From the NCBI GenBank assembly GCA_013365365.1, contig JABVXU010000173.1, positions 41,958 to 105,957 on the forward strand: 64,000 nucleotides of DNA, in the 5' to 3' direction. The notes under the pieces are model-generated. The model made no database searches, was not told the DNA's origin, and worked only from the letters and a program-made list of their open reading frames with translations. Source of the stretch: Cruorifilaria tuberocauda. Lineage: Eukaryota > Nematoda > Chromadorea > Rhabditida > Onchocercidae. Shown here one piece after another: positions 14,601 through 26,484 of the stretch. The translations under genes were made by a program, and so were the position numbers. How positions within the stretch are numbered: position 1 is the stretch's first letter; every line of letters begins with the position of its first letter.

Positions 14601-15054
14601 TAGAACACTGCTTAAATTTCTTTCCTAATCTTCGTTTATCAATTTCTTCCATTTCAGTTATCAATCATTCTTTCTTCGTATATTCCATTTTTTGTCGGAT
14701 TATATCATCTTAGGATAATTGATTCCATATTCGATTTAAAATCTTATCATGAATACTGAAGCGATGAATGATAGCTTTTGGTATGAAATTTCGATGATTT
14801 CCATGGTACCAAAATTATGCAATATCAATTTGGTACCAATTGTTAATCGCATCAATGCTAATGAATGGAAAAATTAGACGGGGAAATGTGGAATTGTAAT
14901 TGAATTTCTTCATTTTATGAAGAGAAAAAAAAACAAATTGAATTTTTCTATGAGAGAGAAAAAAAGGAATAAAATTAGCTATAACAAAGTAAGCATAAGA
15001 AGATAATTGTCATGAAATGTTGACTTGTTGCTTACTTGATTGGTACATTTTCAT
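8647..15054 (-). CDS. Synaptotagmin with tandem C2A-C2B domains; N-terminal exon uncertain
   Basis: Firm exons: 13334-13207, 12188-12021, 10423-10346, 10183-10103, 9790-9673, 9500-9367, 8829-8647, all in phase. A phase-compatible 19-nt first exon at 15054-15036 (MKMYQS then a split codon) gives 302 residues but is tentative. Synaptotagmins are calcium and phospholipid sensors for vesicle fusion. C2A begins in [13 protein letters not shown]2B begins in [13 protein letters not shown]2A calcium loops hold Asp64, Asp70, Asp122 and Asp124, but the fifth ligand position is Gly130 (FDRFGKHG). C2B holds Asp192, Asp198, Asp252, Asp254 and Glu260 at the fifth position. The C2B polybasic strand ([14 protein letters not shown]) and carboxy-terminal PRRSVAQWH are kept. 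It looks closest to the Syt1/SNT family but diverges from SNT-1. No luminal segment or transmembrane helix was found: a Lys/Thr-rich linker directly precedes C2A, so a distant upstream exon may be missing. Confidence 0.82.
10009..10058. repeat. Degenerate AGTTTTTT tandem repeat
   Basis: About six copies of an AGTTTTTT-like 8- to 10-mer lie within the synaptotagmin intron between exons 5 and 6, immediately 3' of exon 5 on the coding strand. It is a simple sequence repeat with no evident function. Confidence 0.7.
11671..11725. repeat. Two-copy tandem repeat of about 26 bp
   Basis: The unit CAAATATTATTTAATATTCC plus CTTTAAT occurs twice in direct succession; the first copy has a two-base insertion. 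It lies in a synaptotagmin intron. Confidence 0.6.
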
Positions 15055-18000
15055 TGGATAAAATTTTATTGAGTGATAAATTGAAATAAGAAAATCCTTT
15101 CTGGCATGAAATCAAAGTTTCCATTTTATTAAACAGCTCTCTTTTTTCTTTTTTTTTCCCCTCTTTCTCGCCTTCTCTCTCTCTCTCTCTCTCTCTCTTT
15201 CTGTTAATAATTTATTTTATAAGTAAATTAAGTTGGTAAATAGTTTGCTCTAATATACCACAAATAGAATTATCAAATATAAAATATAGATTTTATTAGT
15301 GAAATGAGAAATAAAGTGAAAGGTGAGAGAGGGAAAGAAATGGAAATATAGAATAAATAGCATTTAGGTCGTAAAGAGAAAAAATTCAAAAATAATCTTA
15401 TCGATATTCTGATCTTGAAAAATCGACAAATCCATGATTTTTTTCTAAATTCAGTAAGTATTGTAAACTTCACTTACTTATAATAGTTCCATGGAGATAT
15501 TATTACTCCGTTTTAATTTTAATTTAGTATTTTATTCACATGAATGGTTCAGTAGTGATCATTGTGAAAAATTGTTCATTTCTGCTTCATATATCATGTT
15601 CTTTTTCCTTTTCGCTATTCTTTACCTTTGTTTAACTTTCTATTTACACTACCTTTCGAGGAAAAACGAATTTAGCTAGATTACTCGCAATAAATGCTAA
15701 TCTTTCAATTTTTTTTAAAAACTGATATGAAATTAGGGAGATACGGTTCTGCTTCTAAGAATAATCTTTCCAGGAAAAAAGTTATAAGTAGGGTGGTGAT
15801 AACAGAGAGAAGAATGATGGAAAATTATTATCAGCTACAGACTGAAACAGGATAAATTGATATGAGGATAAACAACAATTCAATAAATTTGGAAAAAGTT
15901 AGAAGACTTTTGCTCTGGTGATCATTTTCTTCTTATCATTTTTTTTATCATATTTCTTTTTTTATAATTAAAAAAAGTTTTTTTTTTCTCATAAGGAAAT
16001 AGTTTCCATGGTATCCATTGGAAGTGATGTCATGAAAAAGGATGACATTTGCTATTAGAAATGAAAAGCCAAAAAAGAAATGTAATTTAGCTAATGTCAA
16101 AGAGATATGATTACAAGTTATTTTTTTAATACAATTCAGGCCAAATTATCGATATTTAATTTTTCCGTTCTTCTGGAATTATACGAAAAATATTTTAGGA
16201 TTGATTTCAATTGCTGGCAAATAATAAGAGACTGAATAAATTAGCACATTCAAAAATGCAATTTGTTATTTCAAAGTAATAATGATTGATAAATTTACTA
16301 CATTTATTTCAAAAAATCTCAAAAAAAGAGAGGATTGTAAAGCTTTGAATTGCTATATTACTGATAATAATTATATATTACATCCATTTCAAATTAACAT
16401 GACATTATTTATCATTTATCAGTTCATCCATTGAATTCTCATATAAAAATTAAAGAGGATGAACTTCAAATTAGATGTATGATTAAAATTACGATATTTT
16501 TATAGCAAGAGTCTTAAGAGTCCTTATGAGTAACTTTGATGGTTGAAAAAAATAATTGATAGAAAGTCTCAGTGGATTTCAAGAGATCTTAGAATCAAAA
16601 AATTCATATTTTAAATTATGAAAAACAACAAACAAGTACTACTATGAGCGAAAAAATACTAAAACAGAAGATTTAGTTTACAAGAGAAATTAAAATTACT
16701 GCGATGAAAATAGATTAAATCATGTGACCACAAGCATTTCTGCTTTCTTTAATGCTAATTCTCATTTGCTAATTAATTAAAGTTGTTGTTTCTCGAAACA
16801 TTGATATGTTAAAATATGAATTTATATTGATTAAAGGCGTATTAAATGCACCTATCAAGAATGTTTGTATATTTCCGTATAAAATAATTTTAGGGAAGAA
16901 AAGAAAAAACGAAAGAAATTATAGCTCTACGACGATTTCGGCCTATTTATATGCACAAAGTAAAATATAAAATTTTTCAAAAAAAAACATCAGAAAAACT
17001 TGTGGTTCTTGCTTGATATTGAAGCTAAATTGATGGATAGCAAACTCTTTCATGAAATATAGCCATAATTTCAGCAAAAATTTCTTCTCTTTCCTAATAC
17101 ATTCCAAAATTAATTATCGCATTTCCACTTTAAAATAATACTATCACTGTATCGAATGGAAGAAAACAATCTTATCATTTGGCTTTAAAACTTTATCAGA
17201 AGGAATAGATGGAAAGAATTTCATCAAATATAATAATATGAAAATAATTTTCTTATCACTGAAAAATTTCATTCATAGCAATATCATCAATATCACTTTA
17301 CAAAGCTTCGTTGAATATAATGGATGGGAAAAAATTTCACTCAAAGTAATGTTATCAATACTATCTATCATTCACTCCAATACGCTCATAACATTATGCG
17401 AAAAAGGTGAAAGGACGAGGAGGAATCATTCATTGTTCATTTAGCGGATATGCGCAAGGCTAGAAATGTTTATGTAAGCTACGTTCATTAAGTGTTTCAA
17501 GCCTTAGCTACGTGTACATTTATCGACATGCATGATAATGTCTCCCCGTTAAGTTAATTAAGCAGGAATTCCCAATTCCTATGTTACGACAAGTGGAAAA
17601 AATTGTTGAATAGTTGAAAGCATAGAGTAAAATGCATAATATTGCATTCAAGTTTCATTTCAATTGTAACTCAATCGAAAGCATTATAAAATAAAATCTA
17701 AGCCTTTTTTAAGCTTTCTTTAAATGCCTATCATCATATCATGATATTACACAGAATTTCACGTTAACATGAATGAATGACTTGAGGAAGAGATGGAATT
17801 GTGTTATTTATGAAAATGTGTCGGCTAGCTTTTAAGCTATCGTTTCGGTATCTAATAGATGAAGAAGCTTAATAAGGCTTGTTTGTTTGAATGAATGCCT
17901 TCTTTGTCTTATCATTCCCATCTAAACATCCATGGCTCATAGAGACTGCTAGACATACATTCACTCATTGGCTTCAGTGATTGGCCATATAATGGCTTGG

Positions 18001-19601
18001 GTCCAAGTTGAAAATGGTTCAAAACCAGGGCAATCAATAGTTAAACACTAGGCTTATTTTCATAGCTTTACTCTATCTACTACTACTTATACTCTGAAAA
18101 GTGTGAATGTTGATGTGCCACCAGATAAGTAGCAGCTTGCAAAAGAGATGGAAAGAGGGATTGCAAACACCTTTCCATAGGTATGAATATGTTAATAAAG
18201 ACAAAAAACTTCAACATCAATTAAGCAACGGTTATTGAATGTTAAGGTTTAATTAAATCATTTTCACTATCAACTAATTTAGGAAAGAAAACTTTTAAAG
18301 TTAAAGTTTGCAGTAACTTTACTCTGAATATTGTAACTGATAAACACGAAAAGACGAATCGCAATTACTATCAGAAAAACTGCTAATATGTCTTTGCAAT
18401 CACTGGGATATTTTATATGAAATTAGCTAACAGTGACAACAGATGATGAAAACACATAAAGCATTTTATGAATTCAATTATTTAAAGTTTATTTAATTAC
18501 TCATTGCTTGTTAATACATTAGACAGATGTGTTTCAGTGAATTTAATATGGAAAATGTAAGATACCTTGAATTTAGCTGTCATTTGAAATAGCACAAACT
18601 TATAACTTAACATGCATCCTATAATAACAAGCAGCAATACTCATAAGCATAAGCAATCAATATTCTGAAATACTAGTGATAACAATATCTTATAAAATAA
18701 TATCTATGCTGTATTTACAATACGGGCTGACTTCAATGTGTTTAAATTGATTTAAAAGTATAAAAGTTTGGAATGTAATTGTGATCACATTGCAGTTTAA
18801 CTAAAGTTTAACTCTATAAAGTCAATTTAAATAAGCGATTATTTGTTGTACTAATTGTATGAATGTATCATTTGATAAGTTTCCCTTCAAAAATTGTGAA
18901 AGAATTTATCCTATGAATTACAAAAGATATCAATGTATATCTTCCAATATTTAAAATATGTTTGGACGACCATTTTGTGAATACAAACTTCTTTATCACA
19001 TTTTTTCATCACAGTCTATATGATTATTTTGATACCATTCATTGTTGTGAAAATTTACAATAATATTTGTAAATGTCTCAAATTTTTTTATTTTTGTTTG
19101 TTTTTTTTGAAGGAAAAATAAAATGACAAGAAATGGGAAATATATTACTCATCGAATACTATCGCATAGCTTTACAGTTTTACAACATTTCCTAGCATTT
19201 GCAAAATGTATACAAGTAATGCAATTCTCGTGAGAAAAGTGATAACAAATCAGTGTTTGAATGATATGAAAACAATTTCGTCGATTCTCGCTAATTGTTC
19301 ATCATCGATGAGCAAACAAATCATGTCAGACGATACGATTCATACCATTTTACAACTCTCTACAAATGTTCTGGAATTTAAATTGAAAATTTGCTTGTTA
19401 CATTCAAGTATTTTTTCCTGTTAAGTCAAATTCAAGGAAAAAAAGATTTAATTACATTTTCTTTTTTTAGAATTTTTCATCTAGACGTTAAATATTTCAT
19501 AAATTTTTTCATCTTCTCAAGAAGAAATGCTATTTCTTATAATTTCGATCATTCACAACAAACAACGATATTCTTGATCTCATTGAACCTTAAATTAAAA
19601 A
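15055..19601. other. Gene-poor interval upstream of synaptotagmin
   Basis: This 4.5-kb AT-rich stretch separates the divergently oriented synaptotagmin (-) and cysteine-rich membrane protein (+) genes. It holds a (TC)n tract at 15174-15198 and a somewhat GC-richer patch near 17820-18200, with short open frames but no splice-consistent exon I can defend. A missing synaptotagmin amino-terminal exon, if it exists, would probably lie here. Confidence 0.4.
15174..15198. repeat. (TC)n microsatellite
   Basis: Uninterrupted TC dinucleotide tract preceded by a pyrimidine-rich stretch from about 15140. Confidence 0.9.
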
Positions 19602-20987
19602 ATGTCTCATCGATTTCTACCAATATTTTTCTTCATTACTAATTTACTGAATTTTACAATTGAACTGGGAATTAATCAAATAGATTTTTGTTGTTCCAAT
19701 ACCTGCTGCTGCTCATTGTGTACCGCGGAACAATGTCAATTATCCGATCAACCGGGGTAAATTTTCAGTCTTTTCTTGAAATTAATTTAATTTTAATCGA
19801 TTTATTCTTGATTGCATTAAAATTAATAAATCATTATTGTAGATAGAAATATTTCTTCTCATTAATCATATTTCGATGGTATAATTTTTATCGAAATCTG
19901 TAAAGTAATTATTCCTGGATGGAATAATATTTAATGAAAAATATTGCTTTGTGCAATTTATTTAGTATTAGAATAATTAGCAAAAAGATTGTGCAAGTAA
20001 AAATTTCAGAAAACAATGTCGATGTTATAATACAACCGATGTGATGTGCTTAAGGTTCAAAAATTTTGTTTATAAACCGGAATCAATAGAAATACCGGAT
20101 AAAGTGCAAGTTTTTTCTGTTTTACCGGAGCAACCAATGATGGCACAGGTAGTACCAATGAGTATCACAGAACTGGATATCGACCCGTTATGTTGTACTA
20201 TTAAAAATTGTCCTGAATGGATAAAATGCAAGCATTCGTTGAATGAAAAATGGAATCAGTCAGGTAATCACCGAATTTCAATAATTTTGAAGTTCGTTTG
20301 TGGCAAAATAATATACAGTAACTCAACGGTACGAAAGAATGAGACATTATTGATAATCTAATGATAATAAATATCTTTTAAAATTTCTACTGAATACCGT
20401 AATATAGAAAGATAGATGTTAAAGAAATTACGCTGATTATAGATCAAAGGGGAATTAAATTTAATTAAATACTAAATAGCTGACAACCACTGAGAGCTCT
20501 TCAAAGACTGAACTGAATTAGTTTATTTCATTAAATTTTCTAATCAAAAGGATGAGAAGCACAGAGATGAGTAGCCCTAAGGCAAATTTTTGTAGCTCAA
20601 ACACAAATGAAAAGTAACGAAAGAAGAAAGAATGAAATATCTGATAAGAAAGCTTGATTTCGGAAGTTTACAAATGAATCACAGATAAAATCAATGAACC
20701 AATCTTTGCTGTCATCTTTTAGTTTACTATTTCCAAAGTTTTCCTTACAACAGAACTTTCACTGATAAAGTCGAACAACTTCAAACTTCTTTCTTCCAAT
20801 ATTATTATGATTTACTTTAAAAAAGTTAAATTCCTTTTTAGCAATGCCGATTCCATTATTTATCATTGCATGTGTATTATTCGCTCTGGTAATCCTTACG
20901 ACGATTGGCCTTTGCATCGCAGCTAGCATATATATCAATGATAAGCGGCGAAACTGTGATATTCATGCTAGAAATGAAAGATACTGA
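19602..20987 (+). CDS. Cysteine-rich single-pass type I membrane protein, nematode-specific family unknown (184 aa)
   Basis: Three exons join in phase: 19602-19756 (donor GTAAAT), 20010-20263 (acceptor TTTCAG, donor GTAATC) and 20842-20987 (acceptor TTTTTAG). The product is 184 residues. A hydrophobic signal peptide (FLPIFFFITNLLNF) leads into a dense cysteine cluster (FCCSNTCCCSLC, then CRC), a spacer of about 75 residues, and a second set (LCCTIKNC...IKC). A strong transmembrane helix follows (PLFIIACVLFALVILTTIGL), then a short basic cytosolic tail (NDKRRN). I do not recognise the family and assign no function. The layout resembles small cysteine-rich cell-surface receptors or ligands. The next gene downstream, on the same strand about 1.1 kb away, is another cysteine-rich signal-peptide protein. 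The ends fit splice rules, but expression is unproven. Confidence 0.7.
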
Positions 20988-22085
20988 GAGGAATGATACC
21001 TTTGAATAAATTTTTTACCTTAATTCTTAAATTGCATTACTTTTTCTCTCTTGCAGATTGTTTTCCTGGATGACTTCGGAAATGATAAATCTTTTTTGTT
21101 AAAGAAACATCTACCTGTAATTCATTACTTACCTAAAAATTAGTTCAATTTTCTTCCATATAATTTAATCGCTCCAAGTTACTGCCACACTTATGCATTC
21201 TTTCTCAATATTTTTTGTGCTCTGTTGAATCTCTAAATGAGATAATTAATTATGCGAGAATTTCTTCTTGCGAAAATTTTCATGATTATTTAATTTACCG
21301 AAAATTTAGTTCAGAATATTTCATAAACTGATCGAAGATGATAAATTTGAAAATGAGCTGATTAAAAAACTGATAATTTCTTTTTTTAATGCAATAACAA
21401 GTCAGTTTCTATACTTTTCTAGAAGGTTATTATGTAAGAAGTCTTTCGTATTGAAATTATATGATTGATGAAGAAATATCTAATCATATATTGTCATTAC
21501 TTTTAATGATTAATCAATAAATATTTTGCGCAATGATCATTTTGCAATAGTTTTGATCGATATGAAAGTAGTCATATCATTTAAGTAAGTTTAAACAGGT
21601 AACTTGTTTAAACAAGTTGCTAATTGGTAATTTTAGGAAACAGGTTGTAACATATAAAAAACATCTTATTGACTTTAATGAAAATACTTTATTCCAACTC
21701 AATTTATTTTTTCAATCTTATCAGTGCCAACACTTCAATGTTGAACTGACTACTTTTGAGCTTAATTACAGTGTAAAACATTTTCCGGAAAATTTTCCTG
21801 CCATCAGGAAATATTCTTTGAAATCCGATTTCTTCACATACAATGAATTATTTGTAATAAATTTAACAATATTTTCTATTCATTACTTAAATGAAAAAGA
21901 AATCTTCGCGAAGAAAAAACAAAAATTCTACCCAATTTTTCAGTAAAAGAATGTTGTGACGGTTAAAATTTACTGATATTACTGATAATGTGATCTCATG
22001 ATTAAATTAATCAGATAATAAATCCGACTTATTGATGATTAAATTAATTCCGATATTATAGCGACCTTTTCAGTTTGTTTCAGAG
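20988..22085. other. Intergenic region between two cysteine-rich protein genes
   Basis: AT-rich sequence of about 1.1 kb. An open frame at 21617-21946 (109 codons, + strand) is low in complexity with no recognisable motif. A TTGCAG site at about 21058 is probably in 3' untranslated sequence of the upstream gene. Confidence 0.4.
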
Positions 22086-23311
22086 ATGGGAAATGCGCGG
22101 AGTTTTGGTTCTTTATTAATTATGATAACTGTTATCCTGTTTCCTTTATCAGGTTGATTTTCAATTTTAATCAGGAGGATCAATATTCCATCATCGTGTC
22201 AATATTTGCCATTAAAATTGTTAAAACCTGATTTATTCTACTGTCATTTCGGGTTCAATGATTACTTGAGAATTATATAATGGTCTTGCTTTAAATAACT
22301 TTCAGAGATTCATGGATACAGCTGTTAATAACTGATGATAACTTAACAGTAACATAAACTTATTTTTTAACAATTAATTAAGTTAACAATTGAATTTCCG
22401 ATCATTGCTACTGCCGGATATTCAAACAGAACATATAACATCAAAACTCTACCAAAATTAAAAAACGAAAATTAAAAATAATAACAAAATAAAAAAACCA
22501 AACTAAGAAAGCTCAAGAAACAGAAATTAAACACGAAACAAAATGAAAAGAAGCGAATAAAAAACAACCAGATCATGAACAATCAAACAACAAACAAACT
22601 AGATCATTCCCTCAGTGATTTCTAATCGTTTCTTATTTCAATTTCACTTTTATCAAAAACAACATTGAAGACAAACTTGTGATTAATTAGTACTGTCAGA
22701 ATTCATTTTATTACTACTTTAATTGAAATTTTGGTTCCAGATTGTTCGAAGAGATGTTACACTGGGAGGAATTTCAAGTACGTGATCCGAGACTGTGAAG
22801 GCGGTATTGCACGTCAAGACTTCGTTTGTCAAAAATTTATTTGCGAAGGTGGAAGATGTAGGTTTAACTTCTGAAATTTGTAACCTGAAACTCGAAATTC
22901 AATGGAAAATAAAATTTTCAAAATAATGTTAAATTGTTTATGGTTAACTTTTAAATTTTGAAAATTTAAAATTTAGTTATGTTCATTTTCATTTTGAGCA
23001 AAAGAAATTTACTCGAGAAAGTCAACTAACGATGCAAGGCAATCTCGATTTCCGTTAATTAATTTTTATTCATTAAAATTACGAAATGATTAGTTTTTTG
23101 AAATTTCCTGAGAGGAAAAATTTTAACTTATTAATGTGATCAGGAATGATCACTTCGAAAATAATATTTTCAATCAATCATTTCAGCACCATTTGTGCTA
23201 CGAACTTGTGCGAACGAACGGATGGGATGTCTGGCAGGCCCGGCAATTTGTCATTTCAGTGGCGGTACCGGTTACTGCGATCGCTGCAACACAGATAACT
23301 GTAATTTGTAA
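22086..23311 (+). CDS. Secreted ET-module cysteine-rich protein (102 aa)
   Basis: Three exons join in phase: 22086-22152, 22741-22857 and 23187-23311. The start codon lies two bases after TTTCAG, consistent with spliced-leader addition. A signal peptide (hydrophobic LLIMITVILFPLS) is followed by a single cysteine-rich domain. It runs from CSKRCYTG through DCEGG, VCQKFIC, TCANERMGC and ICHF to YCDRCNTDNCN at the carboxy terminus. This pattern, especially the CYTG opening and the terminal C-x2-C-x-TDNCN, matches the nematode ET module (Pfam ET family), a fold reminiscent of Ly6/three-finger proteins. ET-module proteins are nematode-restricted, usually secreted, and of unknown function. There is no transmembrane segment or evident GPI signal after the domain, so free secretion is inferred. 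An excretory-secretory role in a parasite is possible but not shown by sequence. Confidence 0.82.
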
Positions 23312-23567
23312 TGTATGTAGCAGCTATTACAAAAGAAATCAAAATTTCTTCAATTTGAAAATCGAAAATTAAATGTTTTTCTGATATATGAAAGTATTCG
23401 CAAAATGTATAGAAAAAATCATTAATTAATTTGTATATTTTAATTGTCAGCAAACCGATGATTGTATGAAATATGTATTATAGTCTTTACTGCATTTACT
23501 TTTTTCATCTTTACTATTAGCATATCTAATATCGCATGCATACATAAGAATCTCCACTAAAGAGTAC

Positions 23568-23672
23568 GATTACTCCACTACTTAATCGCTCCATTACTCA
23601 ATTACTCAATCACTCTATTACTCTATTACTCGATTATTCCATTATTCCATTACTCCATTGCTTCCTGAGCTA
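23568..23672. repeat. Imperfect tandem repeat of an ATTACTC-like unit
   Basis: About a dozen variants of an 8- to 9-bp unit (ATTACTCCA, ATTACTCA, ATTACTCT, ATTATTCC and similar) run head to tail just downstream of the ET-module gene. It is a decayed minisatellite. Confidence 0.8.
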
Positions 23673-23869
23673 TATAAATATTTCCCTCATTGTTTTATGA
23701 CTGAAAGTTTCAAACTTGGAAAATTTCATTTGATTAAAAATAATAGCGCTTTTTCTTTCTTTAAAATTCCTTTAAAGAATTTCAAAAAGATTATTCCTCG
23801 AGAACTATAAGAGAATTATCGGCAAATCCGATGAGTGTATAAAATATGTATATAGCTGTAGTTGTAATT

Positions 23870-24108
23870 ATTTACCATATAAAGGAAAACGAGGGAGATC
23901 TTGAAAGTGCACAAAAAGATCAAGGTAGGAGGGAAGGAGAGCGAAAATCTCGAATGTCAAATCATTCGACAATGAGGAATCATCGAGGTTGGTGGAAGCT
24001 AAAATGAAGGAGTTGCTTCGATTCGCAGGGACCGAACGTGAGGACCCTGACGATCTCGACAGTTCCAACAGAACAGTACTACAAGCAACATTAGCAACCT
24101 ACGGATAG
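23870..24108 (+). pseudogene. GC-richer coding-like relic, unassigned
   Basis: This block is less AT-rich than its surroundings. One plus frame ends in a stretch opening MKELLRFAG and continuing through EREDPDDLDSS to a stop at about 24108; an acidic and charged stretch upstream (DLESAQKDQGRREGERKS) is in another frame. The two look like one frameshifted protein segment. The composition recalls a decayed retroelement gag region, but no diagnostic motif (zinc knuckle, protease, reverse transcriptase) is visible. A minus-strand frame of 66 codons overlaps it. I cannot decide the origin. Confidence 0.3.
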
Positions 24109-24721
24109 TAATTATATTAATTGTGTTGCTTATTGTATGGCATTTTGTCCAAAGAGTTTAATCAGAACAATAGTCGAGAAAGGAATTTACTTTCGTTTAA
24201 CGAAGTAAAGGAAGAGCTAAAAATTCTCCTACATTAATACTGATTAAAATTCACTTACTTTTCTGCTCTGACATTACTGTATTTTCTTGAATTTTGTTGG
24301 TTAATTAATTACAAATAGCGGATGCTATGTAAATGTTATGCACTGATAAATGATATCAATTGATATGGATATTAACAGACTAATGAGTTTTTTTGAATAA
24401 CGAAGTTTCACTTCATTTCTTCAATGTTTTCCCGTATTTTCATTGAAAAATTCATTTCTGTTTTCGAGGAACAAAGATGCGGAGAAAGTTTTCCTTCGAT
24501 TCTAATCTTTCATCCAGGTATTAACTTCACCTTATTGAGCTAAAAGTTTTTTCGAAGCTATTAATTTTGAGCATATTTCAGAGGATCTCAGATTAAAATG
24601 AAACGATTGAAATTTTCGATCAATATTTTAATATTAAATATTATTGGAAATATTTGCAAAAACGTGGGTGTTATTTCTCATCTTTATTCTTACTATTTTT
24701 GGAATAATAGCGTTAGCATAT

Positions 24722-24792
24722 GCCTCATGCTGGAATCGAACCAGCGACCTTCTGTTTACTAGACAGACGCTCTGCCCCTGAGCCAATGAGGC
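24722..24792 (-). tRNA. tRNA-Thr (anticodon AGU)
   Basis: The 71-nt minus-strand sequence folds into a full cloverleaf. The acceptor stem pairs GCCTCAT with ATGAGGC, the D stem GCTC with GAGC, the anticodon stem TCTGT with ACAGA, and the T stem GCTGG with CCAGC. The anticodon loop CTAGTAA reads AGT, decoding ACU threonine codons. An internal B box GGTTCGATTCC and an A-box-like TGGCTCAGGGGCA are present. There is no intron and CCA is not encoded. The nearest obvious Pol III T-run downstream is about 60 nt away. Confidence 0.96.
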
Positions 24793-26484
24793 CCCAGACT
24801 TCCGTTTTTTTATGCGACTCTATAAACTTTTCGCAGTTTAAATCTTTAATTTTTTTTTATTAATGAAAGGAAAACAATTTGAGTCGTACTTTCGACCGTT
24901 TTCAATTCGCAACTGAAAAGAGACTGACTGAACTTCGAACTGTAAAAAATTTCTGAATCTAAATTACATTTTCCATTGTTATATCGCACAGTACACTTTC
25001 TCACATTACTTTCCTTCATGCTAAGTTAAATATAGCCGCAGGCTCTATTTCTCGCAATCTTCCAGCGATTTCTCTTAGAATTCAGTTTTGCGATCATATT
25101 TTCCTCCGAACTGACAAATTTCTCGCTTTTTGGCAAGCTTCTCAAGCACATTTCCAACATATATCACAATGAATTCTACTAATGTAATCTTCTCATTCCC
25201 CCACACATATATCGTTGCGACTTCTGCACGTATATCGCAGCAATTGTATAGCAGCGAATTCCACAGATATAGTGTTGCGATTCCCACACATACATCGTTG
25301 CGACTTCTATTTATGTTCTGAATTAGGAAATCAAGAGGTTAATTGAATTCTCACGTACTAATCTGCGAGACACCTTATCGCGTATGTCTAAAATGGTCGC
25401 ATTGTTTTTCCTATTTATTTCTTTAAATTTTACTGTTTCATGATTTCACTTCCATTTTAAACAAACGGTTCAGCGAAACCAATAACTGATTGCTGTCCGT
25501 TTTACCTAATGCATTGTTTTTTTCTCCCTTTCTACATAAAATTATTGAAGATTGAAATTTAGAACAATTAGAACATCACGCATACTGGTCTGCAGTAATT
25601 AAGTAAATAATAATAGGTAAACATGGATAATATTGAATTATCAGAAATTGAACTTTAAAAACCAGTTCATCTCTTCCCTTCCTGAATTAGTTATTATTTA
25701 ATATATATTTTACATAAGCTTAATTCAATCCTTGAAAGCAGGAAATTAGATCTGATATATTAGAATCGTAATTAAAGAATAACTTTTAACTGTTTTCCGG
25801 TGGATGAAACTTGTTTCAAATGTTCGGACACGGTTTTTCCATTCTTTGCTGTATTTTTAAACAAAGAACTATTATTCTGACCGATTTATGATTAACTGAA
25901 GACTGATTTAGCAACAAATTAACAATAATAATTTCTTAATAAATATTTCAATCCATCAAAGCGTAAAATGACATGAAATAATCACACAGGTAAAAAAGGA
26001 AGAGAAAAATTCAAACAATTTTTTTTGCAGTTTCTAAAAAATAAGAGAAGGTTTGCTTCCCAAATTACATATTTTTCTATGTTAATTAATTTTCGAATTC
26101 AATATAATCTTTCGAAATTTTTTGGTGGAAAAAAATGCGAAAATGAAGGAAAATTAACGAAAGTGCAGTTTTCTCTTCCATGAATCTAACAAAATATTAG
26201 GTTTTGGCCATTTCAGAAATTATAATTAAATATTGAATTATTCGGTAAATTGAAGAAAGAAAAAATAAATGAGAAATGATACATTGCTAAATATACTTTA
26301 TAAAAAAATTGAAATGAATACCCTTATTCTATAGGATCTTTCTTACAGTTTCATTTTTGAATTTTATAGTATAAAACTTTAAACTGCGAAATTTAAGAAT
26401 TTGACTATTATTGCTAGGAATAATAGCATGTGATGCCAGTTTTATCATTTATGATGATAATTGGAAATTAGGAAAGGAAGTTGA
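24793..26484. other. Intergenic region downstream of the CARD gene
   Basis: AT-rich sequence of about 1.7 kb. It includes a block at 25025-25320 with imperfect internal repeats; otherwise I see no coding exon. Confidence 0.4.
25195..25315. repeat. Imperfect direct repeats around an ATCGTTGCGACTTC core
   Basis: The core ATCGTTGCGACTTCT follows CACATATA at about 25203 and CACATACA at about 25287. Diverged copies (ATATCGCAGCAATT, ATAGTGTTGCGATTCC) lie between them. The units are spaced about 40 bp apart. Both strands are open here (63 and 70 codons), which is a property of the repeat rather than evidence of a gene. Confidence 0.55.

Noticed and set aside
21617..21946. 109-codon plus-strand open frame
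   Set aside because: Phe/Asn/Lys-rich translation without motifs; lies in intergenic AT-rich sequence and is probably chance.
23136..23372. 78-codon frame with NHLCYELVRTNGWDVWQA-type translation
   Set aside because: It overlaps ET-module exon 3 in a different frame; the ET frame carries the conserved cysteines and the TDNCN ending.
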